NCBI GenBank assembly: GCA_964502095.1
Contig: CAZCUF010000002.1
Coordinates: 124,001-188,000, forward strand
DNA from: JACPVF01 sp964502095
Lineage (GTDB): Bacteria; Chloroflexota; Anaerolineae; Anaerolineales; Villigracilaceae
DNA length: 64,000 bases
Direction: 5' to 3'
Shown here: piece after piece, positions 34,678 to 41,854 of the stretch
Layout: every line of letters starts with the position of its first letter
Position numbering within the stretch: the first letter of the stretch is position 1
Position numbers and translations under genes: made by a program
The notes under the pieces: model-generated
The model's input: only the letters and a program-made list of their open reading frames with translations
What the model was told of the DNA's origin: nothing
Database searches by the model: none

Positions 34678-34762
34678 GCGGCCATTATACTGCCTTTTAT
34701 TTAAAAGCCATCCATTTATGAAATGGCCCGCTGTTGCGCTTCGTTTTATTCCGCCTGCGGCC

Positions 34763-34813
34763 TTGACTCACGGCCGGATTGGTAGTATTCTTTCACTACC
34801 GACCGTTCGGTAG
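34763..34813 (+). promoter_or_regulatory. promoter and TetR operator of the beta-oxidation operon
   Basis: TTGACT (34763-34768) and TATTCT (34786-34791) are 17 bases apart. Directly downstream, CTACCGACCGTTCGGTAG (34796-34813) is an inverted repeat with 7-base arms CTACCGA/TCGGTAG and a four-base centre, lying over the expected start site and ending 9 bases before the tetR ATG. It is the probable binding site of the adjacent TetR protein. Confidence 0.65.
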
Positions 34814-34822
34814 GGAGATGGA

Positions 34823-35386
34823 ATGACTCGAGACGAGGTTTTGGATGCCGCGGCGCAGGTTTTCAGGCAAAAGGGGTTTCATGGCGCTTCAATGGCCGAT
34901 ATTGCCGAATCCGTAAAGCTTCAAAAGGCCAGCTTGTATCATCACGTTTCGTCCAAGCAGGAGATTTTGCTCTCCCTTCTGGACCGCGCCCTCGAAATGC
35001 TTACGGCGCGCGTAGCCCCGCTTGCGGCCCAACCCATTCCCGCCGATAAGAAATTACGCCAGATGATTCGAGTTTATCTGCAGTCTCTGGCCGAGCAACC
35101 CGACCTTTCATCCGTTTTATTATTTGAACATCGTTCGCTGGATAAAAAATCCCACGCCCGCCACATTCCGAATCGGGACCGATTCGAAGCCTTGTGGCGG
35201 GATGTTATTAAAGAGGGGGTTCAATCGGGTTTATTTCTATGTTCCGATGTGGGACTGACTGTGCGCGCCCTGATGGGAACCCTCAATTGGACCTTGACCT
35301 GGTACCGCCTAAATGGGCCGATGACCATCGAAAAGATCGCCGATCAATATGCCGATTTGTTTTTCAACGGACTGCTGAACAGCTAA
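34823..35386 (+). CDS. TetR-family regulator of the fatty-acid degradation operon
   Basis: A 187-residue repressor with an N-terminal TetR helix-turn-helix (DEVLDAAAQVFRQKGFHGASMADIAESVKLQKASLYHHVSSKQEIL, residues 3-47) and a C-terminal ligand domain with the TetR_C pattern (YADLFFNGLL end). Members of this type usually bind acyl-CoAs and repress beta-oxidation genes. GGGAGATGGA precedes the ATG. It is the first gene of an operon with two acyl-CoA dehydrogenases, FadN-type enzyme, thiolase and SCP2 protein, with a palindrome over the promoter; autorepression is inferred. Confidence 0.88.
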   Translation: MTRDEVLDAAAQVFRQKGFHGASMADIAESVKLQKASLYHHVSSKQEILLSLLDRALEMLTARVAPLAAQPIPADKKLRQMIRVYLQSLAEQPDLSSVLLFEHRSLDKKSHARHIPNRDRFEALWRDVIKEGVQSGLFLCSDVGLTVRALMGTLNWTLTWYRLNGPMTIEKIADQYADLFFNGLLNS

Positions 35387-35397
35387 AGGAGTTGGAA

Positions 35398-36495
35398 ATG
35401 TATTCGTTTGAACCGACGGAAGAACAACAAATGCTGATCGAGGCAGTGGGTAAATATGCCTCCAGCGACCTGCGCGCCGCCGCGCGTGAAGCTGAAGAGA
35501 GCCGTGATTTTCCGAAAGGGCTGGTAAATAAAGGCTGGGAACTGGGACTCCTGCAAGCCTCCATTCCGGATTCTTATGGCGGCTTTGGCGAACGCTCGGT
35601 TGTGACGGGCGTGTTAGCCGCGGAAGAACTGGCCTTTGGCGATCTGGCGGGAGCGTTATCCGTTATGGCGCCCTCGCTGTTTGCCGTGCCGATTTTGCTG
35701 GCTGGCAGTGAAGAGCAGAAGAAGAATTATCTGCCGAAGATCATCGAGGGCGAATGGAGTCCGTACACTGCGGCGCTGATCGAATATGCCTTCGATTTCG
35801 ACCCGAACGATCTGCACACAACGGCCAAACTCTCCGGCAATGATTATCTGCTCAATGGCGAGAAGGCCTTTGTGCCATTTGCCAGTAACGTCGAAGCCAT
35901 GATCGTCTATGCCAATCTCGACGGCCAGACTCAAGGCTTCATTGTTCCAAAGGCTTCATCCGGTCTAACCGTCCTGGATGAGCGCGAAAAGTTAATGGGA
36001 CTCAACGCGCTTCCGTTATATCGCGTCAAACTGGACAACGTGAAGATCCCCGTTTCCAATCGTTTGGGCGGCGCGTCAGGCCATGACTTCGAGTTGCTAC
36101 TGGCTTCGATGCGCGTTGCCTCCGCCGCGACAGCTGTCGGCGTGGCGCGGGCCGCCTTCGAATATTCCCGCGATTACGCCAAGGAACGCGAAGCTTTCGG
36201 CGTGAAAATTGCACAGAAACAGGCCATCGCTTTCATGCTGGCTGAAATGCGCACCGAACTGGAGGCCAGCCGGTTGCTCACATGGGAGGCGGCGTGGAAA
36301 CTCGATCAGAAACATGAAGACGCCTGCACGGAAGCTTATCTCGCGACAACCGGCGCGGCGGATATGGTCATGATGGTTACGGACCGCGCCGTGCAGATTC
36401 TCGGCGGCCACGGTTATATCCGCGAGCATCCCGTTGAAATGTGGATGCGTAACGGCCGCGGCTTCGCGATGCTAACCGGCCTGGCGATCATATAG
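35398..36495 (+). CDS. acyl-CoA dehydrogenase family protein lacking the catalytic Glu
   Basis: A 365-residue ACAD-fold flavoprotein. The N-terminal helical domain, the middle beta domain (INGEKAFVPFASNVEAMIVYA equivalent) and the C-terminal helices with ILGGHGYIREHPVEMWMRNGRG are present. In the family this last stretch runs into R-D-A-K-x-x-x-I-x-E-G-T; here it reads RNGRGFAMLTGLAII and stops, so the catalytic Glu position is Thr and the final arm is missing. The protein is about 15-20 residues short. It probably forms a heteromer with the adjacent complete ACAD. The start at 35398 has AAAGGAG; an upstream in-frame start would lie within tetR. Confidence 0.85.
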   Translation: MYSFEPTEEQQMLIEAVGKYASSDLRAAAREAEESRDFPKGLVNKGWELGLLQASIPDSYGGFGERSVVTGVLAAEELAFGDLAGALSVMAPSLFAVPILLAGSEEQKKNYLPKIIEGEWSPYTAALIEYAFDFDPNDLHTTAKLSGNDYLLNGEKAFVPFASNVEAMIVYANLDGQTQGFIVPKASSGLTVLDEREKLMGLNALPLYRVKLDNVKIPVSNRLGGASGHDFELLLASMRVASAATAVGVARAAFEYSRDYAKEREAFGVKIAQKQAIAFMLAEMRTELEASRLLTWEAAWKLDQKHEDACTEAYLATTGAADMVMMVTDRAVQILGGHGYIREHPVEMWMRNGRGFAMLTGLAII

Positions 36496-36556
36496 AACTG
36501 CTCTCCGCTTTCTACCTGCCACGGATGGAAGGCAGAAAGTGAAATTTGGAGGAATC

Positions 36557-37819
36557 ATGCCAATCGAATTTGAAGCGCCCAAACCTGTTGCACAGACGCA
36601 ATTTGTATTGAAAACTGTGGCCGAAGAGATGATGCGTTCGCATTCGCGTTATTTTGACGAACACGAGCACGAAATTCCCTGGGATTACATCGAGTTTATG
36701 CACAACGCCATGAAAGCCACCGGCGGCGGCAGTTTGGCGCCGCGTGAAAACGGCAAAGATGGCGGGCAGGGAAAGGAGAAGCGGCCTCCGATCGGATATC
36801 AGGTGCTCGCCGCTCAAATCGAGACTTTGGCATGGGGCGATGTGGGTATGTATCTTGTCACTCCGGGCGGCGGACTCGGCGCGGCGGCTGTTCAAGCCGC
36901 GGGATCAGCCGAGCAGAAAGCCAAATTCTTGGCGCGTTTTACCGAAGAAAAACCTACGTTTGCCGCCATGTGTATGACCGAACCGGGCGCGGGTTCGGAT
37001 ACATCCGCGATTCGCACGCGCGCGGTCTTGGATGAAAAGACCAACGAATGGGTCATCAATGGCGAGAAGATTTTCGTTACAGGGGGCGATAAATCCTTCC
37101 GCGAGTATGAAAAACTCGGCAAGGGATTTATCGTGGTGTGGGCCTCCATCGATCCCTCGGCTGGACGCGCGGGTATGCGCGCTTTTGTGGTCGAGTCGGG
37201 AACGCGAGGGGTGAGCGTCAATAAACTTGAACACAAAATGGGGATTCGCGTCAGCGATACGGCCGCGATTTCCTTCGTGGACGCGCGCGTACCGTTCGAT
37301 CATATCCTTGGGAGTCCGACGGTTGAGAAAACAACGGCGGGCTTCAAGGGCGCGATGGCCACCTTCGACGCGACCCGGCCGCTCGTGGCCGCCTCAGGTA
37401 TCGGCGTGGCGCGCGCCGCGCTGGACTTCGTCAAACAGAAGCTGGCTGAAAACGGAGTCAAGATTCGGTACGGATTGCCGCGTCAGAAATTATCTTCCAT
37501 CGAGCGCGATGTGATCGACATGGAAATTATGTTGAAGTCAGCCTGGCTGATGATCATCAAGGCCGTGTGGATGGCGGATAACAAAAAGCCGAATGTGCTC
37601 GAAGCTTCGATGAGCAAAATAAAATCTGGAGATGTGGTGACGAAGCTTACGCAGAAGGCCGTTGAAATTATGGGGCCGCTCGGATACAGCCGCGAATTCC
37701 TGCTGGAGAAATGGTTTCGCGATGCGAAGATCACGGATATCTACGAAGGCACCGGCCAGATCAACCGCCTCGTGGTGGCGCGGCAAATTTTGGGCTACAG
37801 CGGAAAAGAATTGAGATAG
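36557..37819 (+). CDS. acyl-CoA dehydrogenase
   Basis: A 420-residue FAD-dependent acyl-CoA dehydrogenase for the first step of beta-oxidation. Seen are the FAD/substrate block MCMTEPGAGSDTSAIRTRA, VINGEKIFVTGG, the C-terminal LTQKAVEIMGPLGYSREFLLEKWFRDAKITDIYEGTGQINR with the catalytic Glu in YEGT, and an N-terminal extension of about 30 residues relative to short-chain enzymes. TTGGAGGAATC precedes the ATG at 36557. It lies 61 bases after the catalytically incomplete ACAD and 9 bases before fadN, so the pair is co-expressed. Confidence 0.93.
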   Translation: MPIEFEAPKPVAQTQFVLKTVAEEMMRSHSRYFDEHEHEIPWDYIEFMHNAMKATGGGSLAPRENGKDGGQGKEKRPPIGYQVLAAQIETLAWGDVGMYLVTPGGGLGAAAVQAAGSAEQKAKFLARFTEEKPTFAAMCMTEPGAGSDTSAIRTRAVLDEKTNEWVINGEKIFVTGGDKSFREYEKLGKGFIVVWASIDPSAGRAGMRAFVVESGTRGVSVNKLEHKMGIRVSDTAAISFVDARVPFDHILGSPTVEKTTAGFKGAMATFDATRPLVAASGIGVARAALDFVKQKLAENGVKIRYGLPRQKLSSIERDVIDMEIMLKSAWLMIIKAVWMADNKKPNVLEASMSKIKSGDVVTKLTQKAVEIMGPLGYSREFLLEKWFRDAKITDIYEGTGQINRLVVARQILGYSGKELR

Positions 37820-37828
37820 GAAACCGAT

Positions 37829-40213
37829 ATGAACTATCAAATTAATAAAGCAGTTGTGCTTGGTTCGGGAACGATGGGCGCGGCGATTGCGGCGCACCTT
37901 GCCAATGCAGGTGTGCGCGTGACTCTGCTCGATATCGTTCCCAAAGACGCGCCCGGCGGCGATAAAGCCGCGCGCAATAAGATCGTCAACGAAGGCTGGG
38001 AGCGTTGTCTCAAAGCCCGGCCTGCCAATCTGATGTCGTCGGATTTGAAGACTCTTGTCTCGCTCGGAAACATGGAAGATGATTTTGGCGCAGTCGCCGA
38101 GGCGGATTGGGTGATCGAAGTCGTTATCGAAGAACTCAAGATCAAGCAGGCTGTAATGGCGCGCATTGACGAAGTCCGCAAGGCGACCGGTATTGTCAGC
38201 ACGAACACTTCAGGCATTCCGGTGCGCGCCATTGCCGAAGGACGCTCCGAGGGCTTCAGAAAGCATTTTCTTGGTACGCACTTTTTCAATCCGCCGCGCT
38301 ATCTCAAATTGCTGGAAGTCATCCCAACGGCAGATACATCCAAAGATGTCATCGAATTCATGAAATCCTTCGGCGAAGCGCGTTTGGGCAAAGGCGTTGT
38401 GCTGTGCAAGGATACGCCGAACTTCATCGGCAACCGCGTGGCTTTCGGCACGGGCGCGTTCGCGCTGGATTATATTTTGCAAAACGGATACAGCGTGGAG
38501 GAAGTGGACGCGCTCACCGGGCCTTTGATGGGACGCCCAAAGACCGCCACGTTTCGACTGATCGACCTGGTCGGCATTGACGTGTGGGATCACGTCGGAC
38601 GGAATCTCGCCCCACTTATTCCCCACGATAAGCTGGCTCAGAAATATCTGCAGGCTGAGGCGCCGAATCGCTTGATCGCGTCTTTGATCGAGCGCAAGTG
38701 GCTGGGTAACAAAACGAAAGTCGGCTTTTATAAAGAAGTTCGCAACGCAGAAGGCAAGAAAGAATTCTGGTCGCTGGACTTGAAGACTCTTGAACACGTC
38801 GCGCCGACCAAGCCGCGATTCGAATCGGTCAAAGCGGCGAAAGATGTGAGCGATCTCGGCGAGCGCTTGAAAGTTTTTCTCGATGCGGATGATAAAGCCG
38901 CAAAACTCGTCCAGGCGCTGACCTATCAGAGTTTTCAATACGTGTCCACTCTGTTACCTGAGATTGCCGATTCACCTAAGCCGATTGACGATGCGGTGCG
39001 CTGGGGATTCGGTCACCAAGCGGGACCTTTCGAAATTTGGGACATGCTGGGCGTGAAGGAAACGGTTAAACGGATGAAAGCCGCGGGCTACGCGCCTGCC
39101 AAATGGGTGGAAGCCATGCTCAAGTCCGGCGTTGAATCGTTCTATCAATATAAAGCGGGAGAAAAAACAGGCGCGTATGATGTTGTAAAGAAGAAGGTCG
39201 TCAAGTCCAAGCCGTCGAACGATGTCCTGGTTCTCCGAAAACAAAAGGTCATTTCGCAAAATGCCGGCGCGGCGTTGTATGACATGGGCGACGATGTGGC
39301 CTGTTTGGAATTTCGTACCAAGCTGAATACGCTCGATGACGATATTTTCAATGCCATCATAGACGCCCTGGATCGAACTGAAAAAGATTTTGCCGGGCTG
39401 GTGATCGGTAATGAAGCCGAATACTTCAGCGCCGGCGCGAATCTGTTCATGGTTGTGGCTGGCGCCCAGCAAGGTATGTGGGATTCTCTGGATGGGGCGG
39501 TGCGCAAACTTCAAAACCTGAACATGCGCATGCGTTACTTCCCCAAGCCAGTGGTGGCGGCTCCGGCGGGCATGGCTTTGGGCGGCGGATGCGAAATTGT
39601 GATGCACGCTTCGCGCGTGGTGGCCGCGGCGGAAAGTTATATCGGCCTGGTCGAGCTCGGCGCGGGCGTGATCCCAGCCGGCGGTGGTACGAAGGAAATT
39701 GTCCGCCGCATGATCAACCCGGCGATGCGGACCGAGAATGCCGAGATTCTTCAGTTCCTACAACGCGCCTTTTTGCAGGTCGGCCAGGCCAAAGTAAGCG
39801 CCAGCGCGGAGGAAGCGCGCCAGATGGCGATTCTCAATCCGCAGGACCGCGTGGTGATGAACCGCGAAAGTCTTTTGGCGGAGGCCAAGCGCGAGGTCCT
39901 GCATATGAGCGCCGCGGGTTATCATCCGCCCGCGCCCGAGCAAATTTATGTGGCCGGCCGCGATATGCTCGGTACACTGCGCGTGGGCACGTTCATGTTC
40001 GCGGCGGGCAAGTACATCAGCGAATACGACGCGCATCTGGCGGGCAAGCTGGCGTATGTGATGTGCGGCGGCGATCTTACGCGGCCGCAATGGGTGAGCG
40101 AGCAATATATTCTCGATCTCGAACGCGAAGCGTTTCTGTCCCTGTGCGGCGAAGAAAAAACGCAGGCGCGCATGTGGAGTATTTTGCAAACTGGAAAACC
40201 GCTTAGAAATTAG
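37829..40213 (+). CDS. fadN: 3-hydroxyacyl-CoA dehydrogenase / enoyl-CoA hydratase fusion, FadN type
   Basis: A 794-residue bifunctional enzyme for steps two and three of beta-oxidation. The order is dehydrogenase first: NAD-binding VVLGSGTMGAAIAAHLANAG at the N-terminus, GTHFFNPPRYLKLLEVIP, and two C-terminal dehydrogenase domains to about residue 440. An enoyl-CoA hydratase/crotonase domain follows (about 470-700) with EAEYFSAGANL for the oxyanion hole and AGMALGGGCEIVMHASRVVAAAESYIGLVELGAGVIPAGGGTKE. This domain order and length match Bacillus FadN, not proteobacterial FadB. It is followed by the thiolase, as in the fadNA pair. Confidence 0.94.
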   Translation: MNYQINKAVVLGSGTMGAAIAAHLANAGVRVTLLDIVPKDAPGGDKAARNKIVNEGWERCLKARPANLMSSDLKTLVSLGNMEDDFGAVAEADWVIEVVIEELKIKQAVMARIDEVRKATGIVSTNTSGIPVRAIAEGRSEGFRKHFLGTHFFNPPRYLKLLEVIPTADTSKDVIEFMKSFGEARLGKGVVLCKDTPNFIGNRVAFGTGAFALDYILQNGYSVEEVDALTGPLMGRPKTATFRLIDLVGIDVWDHVGRNLAPLIPHDKLAQKYLQAEAPNRLIASLIERKWLGNKTKVGFYKEVRNAEGKKEFWSLDLKTLEHVAPTKPRFESVKAAKDVSDLGERLKVFLDADDKAAKLVQALTYQSFQYVSTLLPEIADSPKPIDDAVRWGFGHQAGPFEIWDMLGVKETVKRMKAAGYAPAKWVEAMLKSGVESFYQYKAGEKTGAYDVVKKKVVKSKPSNDVLVLRKQKVISQNAGAALYDMGDDVACLEFRTKLNTLDDDIFNAIIDALDRTEKDFAGLVIGNEAEYFSAGANLFMVVAGAQQGMWDSLDGAVRKLQNLNMRMRYFPKPVVAAPAGMALGGGCEIVMHASRVVAAAESYIGLVELGAGVIPAGGGTKEIVRRMINPAMRTENAEILQFLQRAFLQVGQAKVSASAEEARQMAILNPQDRVVMNRESLLAEAKREVLHMSAAGYHPPAPEQIYVAGRDMLGTLRVGTFMFAAGKYISEYDAHLAGKLAYVMCGGDLTRPQWVSEQYILDLEREAFLSLCGEEKTQARMWSILQTGKPLRN

Positions 40214-40267
40214 AAAATGGAAAGTGATGGATAGTTTCTACTTTTCACCTTCTACGAAGGAGAACTT

Positions 40268-41449
40268 ATGAAAGACGCTGTAATCGTTTCCGCTGTCCGG
40301 ACTCCGGTGGGCAAAGCCAAACGCGGAGGGCTTACTACGGTTCGTCCCGACGAGATGGCCGCCACCGTTATTCAAGAGCTTCTCAAGCGAACGCCGAATC
40401 TCGAACCCGCGCAAATCGAAGACGTGATCATCGGCTGTGCGTTCCCTGAAGGCGAGCAGGGACTCAATATGGCGCGCATGATCGCCCTGCGCGCGGGCTT
40501 GCCGCAATCGGTTCCGGGCGAGACGATCAACCGGTACTGTTCGTCGGGCGTGCAGGCCATCGCACACGCCGCGTACGCCATTCAAAGCGGGCAGATGGAA
40601 ATAGCCATCGCGGGCGGCTCCGAATCCATGACGATGGTGCCGATGACCGGCTACAAGTTTTCCCCCAATCCATATTTCGCCCAGGATCTTCCGCAGTATT
40701 ACACCAACATGGGCCTGACTGCGGAAAATGTAGCCTTGAAATATGGAGTCAGCCGTGAAGACCAGGACGCGTTCGCCCTGCGCAGTAATCAACGCGCCTC
40801 CAAAGCAGTGGCAAGCGGACTCTTCGACCCCGAACTTGTGCCCATCGAAGTCGAGATCAATGAACTCGACGCGGATGGCAAGCTGGTAAAAAAGAAATTC
40901 TCGGTGAAGCGTGATGAGGGTCCGCGCGCGGATACGAGCATGGAAGCCTTATCGAAACTGAAACCGGCCTTCAAGGAAGGCGGCATGGTAACTGCCGGCA
41001 ACTCATCGCAAATGTCGGACGGGGCGGCGGGAGTTGTGATTATGTCGGCGGAGAAAGCCGCTCAGTTGAAGTTGAAACCTTTGGCGCGCTTTATTGCATT
41101 TGCGGCGGGCGGCGTCGCCCCGGAGTTGATGGGCATTGGCCCGACTGTTGCGATTCCGAAAGCGCTGAAGATCGCGGACCTTTCCGTCAATGACATGGAT
41201 TTGATAGAATTGAACGAGGCTTTTGCCGCGCAGTCATTGGCGGTGATTCGCAAACTTGAATTGGACGAAGAAAAAGTCAATGTAAACGGCGGCGCGATCG
41301 CGCTGGGTCATCCGCTGGGATGCACGGGCGCGAAACTGACGACGCAATTGATCTACGAAATGGCGCGCCGCAAATCGAAATATGGCATGGTCACGATGTG
41401 CGTCGGCGGCGGAATGGGCGCCGCGGCGATCTTCGAAAATTTGCAATAA
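40268..41449 (+). CDS. fadA: acetyl-CoA acyltransferase (3-ketoacyl-CoA thiolase)
   Basis: A 393-residue thiolase closing the beta-oxidation cycle. The acyl-accepting Cys lies in INRYCSSGVQAIAHA, the His in NVNGGAIALGHPLGCTGAK, and the second Cys in MCVGGGMGAAAIFE; GNSSQMSDGAA and LNEAFAAQ are further family marks. AAGGAGAACTT precedes the ATG. It follows fadN by 54 bases and is followed by the SCP2 gene. The order fadN-fadA together with acyl-CoA dehydrogenases makes degradation more likely than biosynthesis of acetoacetyl-CoA. Confidence 0.95.
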   Translation: MKDAVIVSAVRTPVGKAKRGGLTTVRPDEMAATVIQELLKRTPNLEPAQIEDVIIGCAFPEGEQGLNMARMIALRAGLPQSVPGETINRYCSSGVQAIAHAAYAIQSGQMEIAIAGGSESMTMVPMTGYKFSPNPYFAQDLPQYYTNMGLTAENVALKYGVSREDQDAFALRSNQRASKAVASGLFDPELVPIEVEINELDADGKLVKKKFSVKRDEGPRADTSMEALSKLKPAFKEGGMVTAGNSSQMSDGAAGVVIMSAEKAAQLKLKPLARFIAFAAGGVAPELMGIGPTVAIPKALKIADLSVNDMDLIELNEAFAAQSLAVIRKLELDEEKVNVNGGAIALGHPLGCTGAKLTTQLIYEMARRKSKYGMVTMCVGGGMGAAAIFENLQ

Positions 41450-41468
41450 TATCAAAAGGAGAATTCGA

Positions 41469-41798
41469 ATGCCTCTTACAATTCCAGAGTTGATGGAGAA
41501 AATGCCGGGCGCGTTTCTGCCTGAAAAGGCGCAGGGTGTGAACGCGGTCATTCAATTCAAGTTTACCGGCTCGGAACCGGGGGAATGGAACGCCGCGATC
41601 AAAGACGGAAAATGCGTAGTGACACAGGGCGCTTCGAACAAGCCGCCGACCATGACGTTAACCGTCGACTCGTCCGATTATCTCAAGCTCATTACCGGCG
41701 AGTTGGATGGAATGCAGGCCTTTATGCAAGGCAAGCTCAAACTGGCCGGCGATCTCAATCTGGCCATGAAAATGATGGGAATGTTCAAGCTGAAGTAG
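41469..41798 (+). CDS. SCP2 sterol-carrier-like lipid-binding protein
   Basis: A 109-residue protein made of one SCP2 domain (AVIQFKFTGSEPGEWNAAIKDGKC, PPTMTLTVDSSDYLKLITGELDGMQAFMQGKLKLAGDLNLAMKM). Such small proteins bind fatty acyl-CoAs or other lipids in a hydrophobic tunnel and probably hand substrates to the beta-oxidation enzymes. I start at ATG 41469, with AAAAGGAGAATTCGA before it; the longer frame overlaps the thiolase gene. It is last in the operon, with a strong terminator two bases after its stop. Confidence 0.9.
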   Translation: MPLTIPELMEKMPGAFLPEKAQGVNAVIQFKFTGSEPGEWNAAIKDGKCVVTQGASNKPPTMTLTVDSSDYLKLITGELDGMQAFMQGKLKLAGDLNLAMKMMGMFKLK

Positions 41799-41800
41799 GG

Positions 41801-41832
41801 AAATCCGGAGGCGCAAGTCTCCGGATTTTTAT
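41801..41832 (+). terminator. terminator of the beta-oxidation operon
   Basis: AAATCCGGAG (41801-41810) pairs with CTCCGGATTT (41819-41828) around an eight-base loop, followed by TTTATTT. It starts two bases after the SCP2 stop and lies just before the convergent dinG gene. Confidence 0.88.
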
Positions 41833-41854
41833 TTGCGCTTGTTTTCGAAACAGA

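Noticed and set aside
39478..40206. 242-residue plus-strand frame inside fadN
   Set aside because: Its translation is Gly/Arg-rich and motif-free and lies in another frame of the crotonase domain.
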